Below, one piece after another: positions 52,398 through 61,463 of a stretch of 64,000 nucleotides of DNA. The stretch covers positions 1,541,001 to 1,605,000 of the forward strand of contig NZ_JAZHSB010000001.1 of the NCBI RefSeq assembly GCF_036924715.1, given 5' to 3'. The stretch comes from Bradyrhizobium sp. AZCC 1721 (GTDB lineage: Bacteria > Pseudomonadota > Alphaproteobacteria > Rhizobiales > Xanthobacteraceae). Both the position numbers and the translations under genes were made by a program. The notes under the pieces are model-generated. The model had not been told where the DNA came from. It searched no databases and saw only the letters and a list, made by a program, of their open reading frames with translations. Numbering within the stretch: position 1 is the stretch's first letter; every line of letters begins with the position of its first letter.

Positions 52398-53048
52398 GTG
52401 TGGCATAAGACCGAAGGTCCTGAGGTTGGCGGGAGGCCGAGCCGCCGGGAATTCCTCCGAACGGCGGGGGCCGGCGCCGCAGCCATGTTCCTTTGTGGCC
52501 ACGCACCCTATGGCCAGTGGGGCGTCTACCGCCGGCGCCACCTGCTGATCCTGACTTCGCGCGCCGATCCTCCTTCGTTCGAGCTCGGCAAGCGGGTAGC
52601 TGAGGTCCTCGCGGATCGCTTGCCGAGCAGCAAGGCTCAGGTGAGCAGGGCGCCGCACAAGGAGCGCATCGCCAGTCTGATCAGCTCGCAGCAGTTGGAC
52701 GTCGCGCTGATGCGGCGCAACGATGCGGCAGCCCTTCGACAAGGGAAGCTCCCCTTCGCCGAGCACGGACCAGTCAAGCTGTTCACCGTCGTCGGCATCG
52801 GAGAGTATTTGTTCGTCTGCCGCGACGACTTTGCAGCACGCCATGCCTGGTTGATCGCCGAAGCGTTGGACAAGAGCCGCAGCGCCCTTCCCGAATTGCT
52901 GCTGCCGAGCGGTTCGTCCTCCGAGCCACCCGACTCGCGCATCCCGCTGCATCCTGGCGCTCTAGGTTATTTCACGGGCGCGCCCATGCCGGGCCTCGAG
53001 CCACATGCCCATGAAGATCACACCCACGAGGTTGATGTCCCGCAATGA
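52398..53048 (+). CDS. TAXI-type TRAP solute receptor-like protein with Tat signal
   Basis: A 216-residue protein. The N-terminal SRREFLRTAGAGAAAMF is a Tat-type signal. The mature part has DPPSFELGKRVAEVLADRLP and HKERIASLISSQQLDVALMR, then FTVVGIGEYLFVCRDDFAAR, resembling periplasmic TAXI receptors that bind small acids or amides. It is shorter than usual (about 320) and may be a partial relative. The GTG at 52398 lies four bases after the amidase stop, so the two are co-transcribed; it may capture the amidase substrate or product. The C terminus is His/Asp-rich. Confidence 0.6.
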   Translation: MWHKTEGPEVGGRPSRREFLRTAGAGAAAMFLCGHAPYGQWGVYRRRHLLILTSRADPPSFELGKRVAEVLADRLPSSKAQVSRAPHKERIASLISSQQLDVALMRRNDAAALRQGKLPFAEHGPVKLFTVVGIGEYLFVCRDDFAARHAWLIAEALDKSRSALPELLLPSGSSSEPPDSRIPLHPGALGYFTGAPMPGLEPHAHEDHTHEVDVPQ

Positions 53049-53317
53049 GCCGCGGCCCTAAGCTGGAGGCCGCCCAGACCTCTGCTTCTTCATCATTGCG
53101 AGCCTCGTCGCGCCCTCGCAGCATTTCAGAAAAGGGTCAGAACCGGGCGTCCTCACCTGCCTGGCTTCACGTCCGTTTTAGCCCCGAGACCGGCCGTCAG
53201 CGGCTCCAGCAGCCAAGTCGGCTACGGCCTGGACCGGACGTGAGCCCTTAATTTGGTGGTATGATCGAAGTGTCGACATGCTCCTGATCAGCCCGTCGAG
53301 TTGCAAGCTGAGGCACC

Positions 53318-54568
53318 ATGATCCGTCTTTTGCTGTTCGTGTTCCTTTCGATTGTTTTCGAAGGCGTGGCCCTTGCGGAATCGGGTCCCGTGTTCTCGGA
53401 CAGCGGTCCTGACGCGGAGGCATATGGGGCTCTGAAGGGATATCCGGTACCACCCTTCGAATACCCGCCGGGGTCCCGGCAGGACTTTTTGGTTGGTACG
53501 CATAGTCATTTCGACAAGCTGCACTCGATGCGCGCCGTTCAAAAACCGGCGATGCCGTCGGTTTTGAAGCGAGCTGCCGAGGAGATCGTTCCAGTCTACC
53601 ATTACGACGGTCGGCAAAAGACGATCGGCGATTATCTCGATACGCACCCGGTGACGGGCCTGCTGATCGCGCGCGGTGATACGATCCTGTTCGAATACTA
53701 TCGCTATGCCCGTAGCGATCGGGATCGTTTGCTCTCGAACTCCATGGCTAAGACGATCACGGGACTGCTAGTCGGCATCGCGATCTCTGAAGGAGCAATT
53801 CGCTCGATCGACGATACGGCGGCCACCTATGTCCCGGAATTGGAGGGCACAGCGTACGGCGCTACCCCGTTGCGCGCTCTGCTTCGAATGTCGTCGGGTG
53901 TAGCTTTTCTAGAGAGAACGTATCAGCCAGACGAGGACATTTTCCGATTGCACATGGCGTTGCTGGGGAATGATGCGGTGGGTGTGATCCCCGCCCTTCG
54001 CCAATTCAGTACGCGCGACGCGCCACCGAATACACGCTTCGCCTACGCCAGTTCGGAGACGGAAGTGCTTGGCCTCGTTGTCAGCCGCGCGGTGCACATG
54101 CCGCTTGCCGATTATCTGGCGACGCGGATCTGGCAGAAGCTTGGTGCCGAGTCCGATGCCGCTTGGGCTATCGATTCCACGGGGCAGGAAGTGGCTTACT
54201 GCTGCTTCATCGCCACACTACGCGACTGGGCACGCCTGGGATTGATGTTGGCAAATGACGGTGGCTGGAACGGTCAGCAGATTGTTCCGAGGCAGTGGCT
54301 TCTCGATGCAACGGTGGCGCCACGGGACAGTTATCTACGCAACACGATTGCCCAGTCCTGGGGCTACGGCTATCAGGTCTGGTTGTTACCGGGTGAGCGG
54401 CGGATGTTTCTTCTCCTGGGCATCCATGGACAGGGTCTCTTCGTCGATCCCGAGTCGAAGCTGATCATGGTGCAGACGGCGGTTCGCAAGGTGCCGATCG
54501 GGGACCCCAAATCGCCCGAAGCGATGGCCTTGTGGTATGCGGTTGTGGCGCAGTTCGGACATCGTTAG
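53318..54568 (+). CDS. serine hydrolase (beta-lactamase class C/NylB-like)
   Basis: A 416-residue exported hydrolase. The signal peptide ends near residue 20 (VALA). The catalytic set is Ser142-x-x-Lys145 (SMAKT) and Tyr243-Ala-Ser. The third motif, near HGQGLFVDP, resembles the penicillin-binding-like fold used by 6-aminohexanoate-dimer hydrolase and esterases. It would cleave amide or ester bonds in the periplasm. A few metal or substrate-binding residues cannot be read by eye. Not linked to a regulator. It follows the amidase pair in the same direction, so an amide-utilisation theme is possible but unproven. Confidence 0.82.
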   Translation: MIRLLLFVFLSIVFEGVALAESGPVFSDSGPDAEAYGALKGYPVPPFEYPPGSRQDFLVGTHSHFDKLHSMRAVQKPAMPSVLKRAAEEIVPVYHYDGRQKTIGDYLDTHPVTGLLIARGDTILFEYYRYARSDRDRLLSNSMAKTITGLLVGIAISEGAIRSIDDTAATYVPELEGTAYGATPLRALLRMSSGVAFLERTYQPDEDIFRLHMALLGNDAVGVIPALRQFSTRDAPPNTRFAYASSETEVLGLVVSRAVHMPLADYLATRIWQKLGAESDAAWAIDSTGQEVAYCCFIATLRDWARLGLMLANDGGWNGQQIVPRQWLLDATVAPRDSYLRNTIAQSWGYGYQVWLLPGERRMFLLLGIHGQGLFVDPESKLIMVQTAVRKVPIGDPKSPEAMALWYAVVAQFGHR

Positions 54569-54639
54569 TCCCAGTGGCAACTTTGTCCGCTTCGGAGCAG
54601 AAGCGGACTTTCGGAGATGGCCGTAGGCACGCACCCTTA

Positions 54640-54737
54640 GGGTCAATCGCGTCGTTCCGACGGGGCGTCAATCACTTCCGCTCTACCACGATAAGCAGTC
54701 GTTTTCTGAAGCTGTCGGCATGTCTCAAAGGTGCCAA
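54640..54737. repeat. dispersed 98-bp repeat, copy D
   Basis: GGGTCAATCGCGTCGTTCCG at the start and GTCTCAAAGGTGCCAA at the end. It lies between the serine hydrolase and the convergent GST. A related 'tgtccgcttcggagc' segment precedes it. Confidence 0.78.
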
Positions 54738-54780
54738 CCGCGGACATCTGAAGCCCCGGGCAATTCCCGCCATTCTACGC

Positions 54781-55428
54781 TCACGATAATGAGTGGGGCA
54801 GACGAGGCATCGTAACTAGGTAAGTTGCTCTCTTGGACATTGTCGACCACCACGCGCTGAGTCGCTCATGCTGGTTGAAAAGTGCACTTCCCTCGGGAAC
54901 CTGGGTGAAGTAACCGATCGTCGGCGCCAGATGGATATCAGCAAGCGACAAGCCGTCTCCGCTCAGGAACTGGCCGCCACTTGCGAGTTGCTCCAACGAA
55001 CCAAGGACCTTTGGAGCGGCATCCAAGCCGTGTCGGATTTCCAACTCCTCCGAGGGCAGCCCCATGCGTGGCCTGAAAGCGCCATGAGAGAATACCTGCC
55101 GGACCAACGGCCAGTACGCGTAATTGTCAACGATCGATAAGATTTGGTTGCACCGGGCTCTCTCTCTTGCCTGCGCTGGCTGGAGGTGCGGACCGTCAAT
55201 TGCCTCGTCGGCATATCGTGTGATCGCGTTCGTTTCATAGATGACGAGTTCGCCGTGAACTAGGGTCGGAACGCGTTTGAATGGGTTCATTTCGAGATAG
55301 TACGCAGGTACAACCTCGCTGAATGGGTTGACTTCGACCCACTTGTACTCGACGCCTTTCTCGTGAAGAGCCAACCGCGCAATCCAAGAATAGACGCTGT
55401 ACTGAAATCCGTGCAGTTCAACCGCCAT
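54781..55428 (-). CDS. glutathione S-transferase family protein
   Basis: A 215-residue protein. The N-terminal thioredoxin-like domain starts MAVELHGFQYSVYSWIARLA and holds NPFKRVPTLVHGELVIYETN, the glutathione-binding cis-proline and Glu/Thr region. The C-terminal helical domain (FLSGDGLSLADIHLAPTIGY) is typical. The first catalytic residue near the N terminus (Tyr/Ser) is present but not certain. It conjugates glutathione to electrophiles, or acts in isomerisation. GAGGGGCGGTGAG precedes the ATG at 55428; the frame continues upstream without reason. Stands alone, convergent with the hydrolase gene. Confidence 0.85.
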   Translation of the reverse strand: MAVELHGFQYSVYSWIARLALHEKGVEYKWVEVNPFSEVVPAYYLEMNPFKRVPTLVHGELVIYETNAITRYADEAIDGPHLQPAQARERARCNQILSIVDNYAYWPLVRQVFSHGAFRPRMGLPSEELEIRHGLDAAPKVLGSLEQLASGGQFLSGDGLSLADIHLAPTIGYFTQVPEGSALFNQHERLSAWWSTMSKRATYLVTMPRLPHSLS

Positions 55429-55685
55429 CTCACCGCCCCTCGCCTCGAAGAGGCCGACGTTGCTGATTTTTCCGTCGCGGCGCAAGGCCGTCTCGACTTG
55501 GCCAACAGGTCACGTGCTGTCTTTGCGGCGACGTTCGCGGCGCGACCGGTATACATCAGACAGCTGCCGACTTGTCGCGGCGCTCATTTCGACAGGGTCG
55601 GGCCAAAAGGCGAACATCTCTTGTTTGGTCAGTATAGTGAGAGTCGGAGCCTGAGCTTCGTAGACCGGGTGTAAGGGGTTAATTG

Positions 55686-56113
55686 ATGAAGAGCATCTCG
55701 GCGGACATGATACCCGAGCACTTCTGGCAAATTAGGTTCGATCAAAACCACGATCCGAACACGCCGACGCTGCCAAGCATTTCCGAAAGCCGAACTGCCA
55801 GAATTTCGCGTACGCTCTGCTCAAGCACTTCGGATTTGAAATATTTCCATTTCGGTCAAGTAACCTATGGGAGGACAGCAGCGAGACCTATGTGGTGTCA
55901 GACGAGTTGAGGCCACTCGACCTTTTGCTTTTCAATCGGACCCAAAATCCTTGGGGAGCGCATGTCGCACTTCCCGGTGAGGACAATGCTATTCATCTGA
56001 GCAAAAAGAAGTCAGAACCGGTGATCTGGCCGTTGGCCCGATTCCTCGAGCTTGCTGAGTATCAAACCTTCATCGGGGCAAAGCGGCTCCGAAAAATTGG
56101 CGTTTGCCCATAG
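55686..56113 (+). pseudogene. NlpC/P60-like peptidase fragment, frameshifted
   Basis: From an ATG at 55686 the frame reads MKSISADMIPEHFWQIRFDQ and then diverges. A second frame with no start carries CQNFAYALLKHFGFEIFPFR, then VVSDELRPLDLLLFNRTQNP, WGAHVALPGEDNAIHLSKKK and PLARFLELAEYQTFIGAKR. The second part has an NlpC/P60-like Cys (NCQNF) and His (WGAHVAL), with a Cys-His layout that would fit peptidoglycan-hydrolase or amidase activity. The join would need one frame change near 55770. The assignment to that family is tentative. Confidence 0.5.
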
Positions 56114-56144
56114 TCGAAGAGCGCTAATTCGCCTTGTCCGCTTC

Positions 56145-56242
56145 GGGTCATTAGCGCCGGTTTGGCCGTGTGCCGATCACTTCCGATCTACCCCGACAAG
56201 CGGACAATTTTCAGAACCGGTCGGCAGGTCGCAAAGGGCCAT
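56145..56242. repeat. dispersed 98-bp repeat, copy E
   Basis: GGGTCATTAGCGCCGGTTTG at the start and GGTCGCAAAGGGCCAT at the end. It is the most divergent of the six at its right end. Confidence 0.72.
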
Positions 56243-56286
56243 GAACGACTTTGTGTACGCCCCATGGATCATGTTATCAATTTTGA

Positions 56287-56814
56287 ATGGATAAGAGTTT
56301 TAGAATAAGACGAGCTTCTCAAGATGATGCCGGTGAAGTCGCCCGGATTCATATCGAAGCCACTCGCGCAGCCTACCGGGATATCTATACAGTCGAGTAC
56401 CTCAACGGCCTTTCTGTTGAAGACCGTGCTTACCGCTGGGTTGAAAAGGATAAGGGTCATCTGGCCATTGGCCGCCCGTTCGGTGTGTTCGTGGCATTCG
56501 ACAACGACGTGATGATTGGTTTTGCGGACGTCGGACCAACTGATGAGAATGGTGTTGCGGAGCTTTACGCGATTTACCTAGATCCCGATTATATTGGGAA
56601 AGGCGCAGGCAAGGCTCTCTTGGAGGCGTGCGCTGACTACGCTGCCAGCAATGGTTTTAAAGCCATGACCGCAACCGTATTAAGCAGAAATTCTTTGGCA
56701 CGCGCATTTTATGAGCGCACAGGTGCGCGAGCGGTAACAGAGACCGAAAGATTGATAGAAACAGGCGGGACCAAGGAAACGGTCATTTCTTATCTTTGGG
56801 CAAATTTGCGCTAA
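56287..56814 (+). CDS. GNAT-family N-acetyltransferase
   Basis: A 175-residue acetyltransferase. The CoA-binding motif A is at about 97-115 (AIYLDPDYIGKGAGKALLEA, with the G-K-G-A-G pattern in place of Q/R-x-x-G-x-G/A). RIRRASQDDAGEVARIHIEA is the usual N-terminal beta-alpha start and SLARAFYERTGARAVTE the C-terminal strand. It transfers acetyl from acetyl-CoA to an amine, often an antibiotic, amino acid or protein N terminus. No ribosome binding site is evident before the ATG at 56287. Stand-alone gene. Confidence 0.88.
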   Translation: MDKSFRIRRASQDDAGEVARIHIEATRAAYRDIYTVEYLNGLSVEDRAYRWVEKDKGHLAIGRPFGVFVAFDNDVMIGFADVGPTDENGVAELYAIYLDPDYIGKGAGKALLEACADYAASNGFKAMTATVLSRNSLARAFYERTGARAVTETERLIETGGTKETVISYLWANLR

Positions 56815-57067
56815 TGGAAAAAGGCTGTGGTCCTCTCTGGCATTTTGCAATTGAACGCCTCCAGCTCGAGCGCAACGGCACCGCCGGCTCCGATCGCGCC
56901 TTTAATCGAAGCCGGTGCTTTCAGATTGAGAGCCCGTCCGACCTGCTTAGTTGTCGAGGCTCCGATCGTGAAGCTGACGCTCATGCCCGATTGCGCTTGA
57001 TCGGAGCCGCACATCGAGATGCCGTGCCATCACGGCAATTCATGCGTCACTTGCTTTGGTCCAAGCG

Positions 57068-57550
57068 TTACTGCTCAACTGGTGTGCCGGCCGGGACATG
57101 AGCGCCCGACGCGGTCCACCGGTCGTAGGTCTGGAACTTCACGCCGAGCATGTCGTAAGAGACTCGCAGGTAACCGTCGCTGCCGCGCAGCACCGCGGCC
57201 GGCATAATCGTCTGCACTTCCTGCGCCATCACGCCTACATAGGACTTGTTGCCGCCGTTGTAGGTGAAGCGATAAAAGCCGAGGCCATTTTCGAGGTGGC
57301 CAATAAGGAAGATGTCGTGCTTGAGCATCATGTCGGATCGCCGGACGACACGCCTGGTGGTCCGCCGTGCAACACCTCGCACACCGGCTACCGGTGCGAC
57401 AACGGCCGCTCCAACAGGTCGGGCGACGCAGCCGGCGCGGTACACACCGGCGGCACAATAGACAACAGCATTTGCCTCAGGTGTCTCGACAGCCATGGTT
57501 GCGGAGAAGGCGGCAATGCCGAGCGCGGCGGTTAGGAGCGAGCGCATCAT
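57068..57550 (-). CDS. S74-type intramolecular chaperone-like protein
   Basis: A 160-residue protein. Its N terminus (MMRSLLTAALGIAAFSATMA) is a signal peptide. The mature start is Ala/Val/Arg-rich. The C-terminal region reads LKHDIFLIGHLENGLGFYRF, then TYNGGNKSYVGVMAQEVQTI and MPAAVLRGSDGYLRVSYDML. This matches the S74 peptidase/intramolecular chaperone motif of phage tail-spike proteins, where a Ser/Lys pair self-cleaves. A similar short secreted form recurs in Bradyrhizobium. The Ser/Lys pair is not clear, so it may have lost autocleavage. AGAAGGAG precedes the ATG. Confidence 0.75.
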   Translation of the reverse strand: MMRSLLTAALGIAAFSATMAVETPEANAVVYCAAGVYRAGCVARPVGAAVVAPVAGVRGVARRTTRRVVRRSDMMLKHDIFLIGHLENGLGFYRFTYNGGNKSYVGVMAQEVQTIMPAAVLRGSDGYLRVSYDMLGVKFQTYDRWTASGAHVPAGTPVEQ

Positions 57551-58090
57551 TTTCTCCTTCTTTCAATTGTTGGGAGGGAGATTTCCCTCAAAGAATAAGA
57601 TCAGTTTTTCGTCCGGCGAGCAATCGTTCTTCGGGCAACACCTGCGGCGCCTTAATTCACACAACCACCACCGCATCGCAGCCTAGCCAAGGGAGGGTGG
57701 GCTCCGCCGCCTCCATTAGTTGGGGCCAACGCCTGGTCGATCAAAGTTTTGTCGGCTGCTAGGCGTGCGGATCGGTGGATGTCCGTTTCGGGTCAATCGC
57801 GTCGGTTTGGCGGTTGGCCGACACTTCCGATACTCCCCGATTAGCGGACATTCCCAGGGCCGGTCGGCATGTCTCAGGGGCCACTAGCGGACATCCCGAC
57901 CAACTCAATCAACCTCTGCCCGGCACGGTAACTTTGCAGTGATCCGGAAAGGCTTGCCGTCCGAATTTGAATAGTCGCAAGCCCTCAGTTCGAGCATAGT
58001 GGCTTCCCGGGTCCCGCGACCTTGGACGGGAGGGCAAGGCTACGCGACTTTCAAGCCCTTCGGCGTTGGCTCCATAACAAGGAGACGATT
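57551..58090. other. intergenic interval with one repeat copy
   Basis: Holds the leader of the S74-like gene, dispersed-repeat copy F (57790-57885) and, from about 57910, the leader of the DUF1254 gene. No coding potential is accepted. Confidence 0.4.
57790..57885. repeat. dispersed 98-bp repeat, copy F
   Basis: GGGTCAATCGCGTCGGTTTG at the left, GCGGACATTCCCAGGGCCGG in the middle and CGGCATGTCTCAGGGGCCAC at the right. A two-base deletion near the middle makes it slightly shorter. Confidence 0.75.
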
Positions 58091-59560
58091 ATGCGCAAAT
58101 TTTCACTACAAAAAGCAGTGCACGGCGCGACGGCGGCAGTGATGGTCACAATCGCTGGATTTGGTGCGGCCCAAGCTCAAACTTTGACCCCGGAGGAAGC
58201 GCAGTCGATCGCCACCGACGCATACATCTACTTCTATCCGCTCATTTCAATGGATATCACGCGCAAGCAATCCACGAATATCGAACCGGGAAAAGAGTTT
58301 GCCAAAGGCCCGATGAATACGTTTGTGAACGTCCCGGCGTTTCCGCCTGGCGACTTGAAGATAGTAGTTCGGGTAAATTTCGATACGCTTTATTCCGTTG
58401 CGTGGCTCGATCTCACCAAGGAGCCGCTGGTCGTTTCCGCGCCCGACACGGATGGCCGGTTTTATCTCCTGCCGATGCTCGACATGTGGACGGATGTCTT
58501 CGCGTCGCCGGGCTGGCGGACTACGGGGACCAAAGCAGGAAATTTCGTCATCGTTCCATCGGGCTGGCGGCCTGACCTGCGCGAAAAGATTGTCGAGGAA
58601 TTCAAGCTTCCGAAGGACACGCAGCGCATTGACGCACCCACGCCCTATGTGTGGGTTATCGGCCGCACCAAGACCGACGGCCCGCCGGATTATCCTGCCG
58701 TTCACAAGATCCAGGCGGGCTACAAGGTCACGCCGCTGTCCGAATGGGGCAAGGCGCCAAAGCCAGTCGAAGTGAAGATTGATCCGTCGATCGACATGAA
58801 GACGCCGCCGAAAACCCAAGCAGACACCATGACGGGCGAAAAATATTTCGCCTATGCCGCTGAACTTACGAAGCTGCATCCGCCGCACCTCACCGATCAG
58901 CCAATTCTCGCGCAGATGAAACGCATCGGCATCGAACCCGGCAAAGGCTTCGACTTTGCAAAGGCCGATCCGGTGGTGAAAAAGGCGGTCGAGGATGCAC
59001 CGGCACACGCGCAGAGGCTGATGGAATGGAAATTGCCGACGCTGGCCCGCGTCGCCAATCATTGGTCGATGAATACCGATACCATGGGCGTTTACGGAAG
59101 CTATTATCTGAAGCGCGCCATCGTTACTCAACAAGGCCTCGGCGCAAATCTACCGGAGGACGCGATCTATCCGCTCAATCTCGGCGATGAAGCGGGGCGG
59201 CCGCTGGATGGCGCAAACAAGTACATCATCAATTTCGAGAAAGGTGCAGCGCCGCCGGTCAATGCTTTTTGGTCGATCACGCTCTACGACGCCGATGGCT
59301 TCCAGGTACCCAACACCATGAACCGCTTCGCGGTGTCGAGCTGGATGCCGTTCAAATACAATCCGGACGGATCGCTGTCGCTGTATTTTCAGAACGATAA
59401 CCCAGGTAAAGACAAGGAGGCCAATTGGCTCCCGGCACCCAAGGGAGCATTCAATCTGACGATGCGGCTTTACGGCCCGAAATCCGAAGCGCTGACGGGC
59501 CGATGGAATCCGCCACCCGTAACTAAGACCCAGGGACTTCCGAGTCTGACTGCCCAGTGA
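58091..59560 (+). CDS. DUF1254/DUF1214 domain-containing secreted protein
   Basis: A 489-residue exported protein. The signal peptide (MRKFSLQKAVHGATAAVMVT to about residue 29, GAAQAQ) is followed by the DUF1254 part (YIYFYPLISMDITRKQSTNI and VRVNFDTLYSVAWLDLTKEP) and then the DUF1214 part (GANKYIINFEKGAAPPVNAF with WSITLYDADGFQVPN). The order is typical of this family, which is widespread in soil bacteria and of unknown function, often beside hydrolase genes. AAGGAGACG lies just before the ATG at 58091; the longer upstream frame is rejected. It ends at a hairpin at 59600. Confidence 0.88.
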   Translation: MRKFSLQKAVHGATAAVMVTIAGFGAAQAQTLTPEEAQSIATDAYIYFYPLISMDITRKQSTNIEPGKEFAKGPMNTFVNVPAFPPGDLKIVVRVNFDTLYSVAWLDLTKEPLVVSAPDTDGRFYLLPMLDMWTDVFASPGWRTTGTKAGNFVIVPSGWRPDLREKIVEEFKLPKDTQRIDAPTPYVWVIGRTKTDGPPDYPAVHKIQAGYKVTPLSEWGKAPKPVEVKIDPSIDMKTPPKTQADTMTGEKYFAYAAELTKLHPPHLTDQPILAQMKRIGIEPGKGFDFAKADPVVKKAVEDAPAHAQRLMEWKLPTLARVANHWSMNTDTMGVYGSYYLKRAIVTQQGLGANLPEDAIYPLNLGDEAGRPLDGANKYIINFEKGAAPPVNAFWSITLYDADGFQVPNTMNRFAVSSWMPFKYNPDGSLSLYFQNDNPGKDKEANWLPAPKGAFNLTMRLYGPKSEALTGRWNPPPVTKTQGLPSLTAQ

Positions 59561-59599
59561 GCGGACAAGACCTTGTGCCGGCCCCACACGTAAATGGTC

Positions 59600-59636
59600 C
59601 ATGTCGCGTCGCCTCCATTTCAGACGGCGCGACATG
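59600..59636 (+). terminator. hairpin after the DUF1254 gene
   Basis: A 9-bp stem (CATGTCGCG paired with CGCGACATG) and a 19-base loop, starting 40 bases after the stop. There is no T-run. Confidence 0.5.
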
Positions 59637-59686
59637 CGAGCGGCGCCAGCGTCCGAGGCGGACTAAGGCGAAGTCCGCTTAGGGTC

Positions 59687-61371
59687 TTGGCCGTGTAAAA
59701 ACGTCCTAGCTGAAGCATAGACGCGGCGCGAGCTTGGCGACGTGGCGGGACGCAGTCATTTTGCCGAGTTTGGCGGGTTTTTCGATATGACCGCGCTCCT
59801 GATACGGATATGAGCGGTCTTGGGCGGCGGTTCTTCGCGGGCAGACGAACGCATGTCTATGCCCTCATCGCCGTCATGAGCGGTCTGATACCGATGATGT
59901 TCATGACGCGCGTGAGATTGTAAGCCAGCACATGAAGTGCCATCTCGGCGGCAACCCGTGGCAGCGTCTTCATCAGGAAGTGGGTTGCTCCCATCCGAGC
60001 CTTGATGGTGCCGAAGGGATGCTCGACCGTCTCGCGCCGCTGGCGCATCTTCTCCGGATGCTCGTCGAGTCGCCGCTGAACGGCTTCGAGAAGGTGTTCA
60101 TGCTCCCATCGGGTGATTCTCCGCTCCTTGCCGGTGGTGCAGCTCTGCTTGATGGCGCAGCGCTGGCAGGCGTTGGTCGAGTAGCGGCGCAGGATCAATC
60201 CGTTTTCTTCGGTCGTGAAGGAGTAGGCGAGCCGCTCTCCCGCCGGACAAATGTAAACATCCTCCTCGACGACGTAGCGGAAGTCCTGCTTGCCGAAGCG
60301 CCCTTCCGTCTTTGAGTTCGAGGTCATCGGCTTTGGCAGCGTGACCGTGATGCCAGCTTCCTCGCATGCCAAGATTTGTGCGCTGCTGAAGTAGCCGCGA
60401 TCGGCGACGACATCGAGGCTCGTGGCTTCCAGCGTCGTTTTCGTCTCCTTGGCCACGTTGGCGAGCTGCGACCGGTCGGTGCCGACGTTGGTCACCTCGT
60501 GCGTGACGATCAGATGATGCTTGGTGTCGACCGCGACCTGGACGTTGTAACCTACGACGCCAGAGCCTCGGCCGCTCGTCGCCATCGAACGGGAATCAGG
60601 ATCGGTCAACGATATCTGCTGGTCAGGTGTGGCGATCATTCGCGCCTCCAGTGCATGAAGGCGCTGCATCTCCTCTTTCAGCCTCGCGATCTTCTCCCTC
60701 AACCGGGTCGCCTTGGTTGTGCGCGCCAGCGACGGCTCCTGCCGATCCGCGCTGTCCAGTTGGTGCAGATAGCGAGCGACGCTCTCCTCGATCTGCGCCA
60801 GGCGCCGCTCCATCTTGGCGCGCGTGAAGTTCTTGTCTCGGTTGTTCACCGCCTTGAACTTGCTGCCATCGATCGCAACGCTGGCTTCCTCCGCGAACAG
60901 GCCCATAGCGCGGCAGAGCGCAACGAACCGAGCGCAGACCCGCCGGATGGCACGGCCGTTATCCTTGCGGAAATCCGCAATTGTCTTGTGATCGGGAACT
61001 AGGCGGCCGGTGAGCCACATTACCTCAACGTTGCGTCCGGCCTCACGCTCGAGCCGGCGGCTCGACTGAACCCGGTTGAGGTAGCCGTAGATGTAGAGCT
61101 TCAGCAGTACCGATGGATGATACGAAGGCCGGCCGGTTGCCTCGGGATCGACCCCGCCAAATCCAAGCTCTGCCAGATCGAATTCGTCGACAAAGACGTC
61201 GATAACGCGAACTGGATTGTCCTCGCCGATCCAGTCTTCCACGCATTCAGGAAACAGCGTGCTCTGCCCACGATCCGCACCCTCAATGAAGCGCTTCATC
61301 CGACCCCCCGCAAATCGTGCGGGATTCATATCGCGCGAATCACATCAAGCGCAGCGTTTTCACACAGCCAG
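59687..61371. mobile_element. IS1182-like insertion sequence
   Basis: About 1.68 kb with imperfect terminal inverted repeats of 17 bp: TTGGCCGTGTAAAAACG at 59687-59703 and CGTTTTCACACAGCCAG at 61355-61371 (14 of 17 match). It holds one transposase gene on the minus strand. A target duplication was not resolved, because the left flank (AGGGTC) and right flank (GGGTCAATTCC) share only short similarity. Confidence 0.72.
59857..61299 (-). CDS. IS1182-family transposase
   Basis: A 480-residue transposase. Start MKRFIEGADRGQSTLFPECV, then SYHPSVLLKLYIYGYLNRVQ, MWLTGRLVPDHKTIADFRKD and VAIDGSKFKAVNNRDKNFTR form the N-terminal half. The catalytic region has VAVDTKHHLIVTHEVTNVGT, DVVADRGYFSSAQILACEEA and, near the C terminus, RRETVEHPFGTIKARMGATH, with the D,D,E-type triad in AIDGSK, VVADRGY and RRETVEHPFG. 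The ATG at 61299 was chosen over one ten codons upstream because it matches the usual family start. It appears intact and could move the element. Confidence 0.9.
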   Translation of the reverse strand: MKRFIEGADRGQSTLFPECVEDWIGEDNPVRVIDVFVDEFDLAELGFGGVDPEATGRPSYHPSVLLKLYIYGYLNRVQSSRRLEREAGRNVEVMWLTGRLVPDHKTIADFRKDNGRAIRRVCARFVALCRAMGLFAEEASVAIDGSKFKAVNNRDKNFTRAKMERRLAQIEESVARYLHQLDSADRQEPSLARTTKATRLREKIARLKEEMQRLHALEARMIATPDQQISLTDPDSRSMATSGRGSGVVGYNVQVAVDTKHHLIVTHEVTNVGTDRSQLANVAKETKTTLEATSLDVVADRGYFSSAQILACEEAGITVTLPKPMTSNSKTEGRFGKQDFRYVVEEDVYICPAGERLAYSFTTEENGLILRRYSTNACQRCAIKQSCTTGKERRITRWEHEHLLEAVQRRLDEHPEKMRQRRETVEHPFGTIKARMGATHFLMKTLPRVAAEMALHVLAYNLTRVMNIIGIRPLMTAMRA

Positions 61372-61463
61372 GGTCAATTCCGGAACCTCAGCGCCGCTCT
61401 GAACGATGTCCGGTTCACCCCCGATAAACCGACATCGTTAGCACCGCTCGTTAGGTCCGAAAG

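Noticed and set aside
51029..52486. A 485-codon minus-strand frame over the second acetamidase gene.
   Set aside because: Rich in Arg, Asp, Gln and His with no domain; the plus-strand gene has a signal peptide, ribosome binding site and family motifs.
61376..61460. A seventh copy of the 98-bp repeat next to the IS1182-like element.
   Set aside because: Only short words (GATGTCCGGTT, ACCCCCGATAA) match; too degraded to count as a copy.
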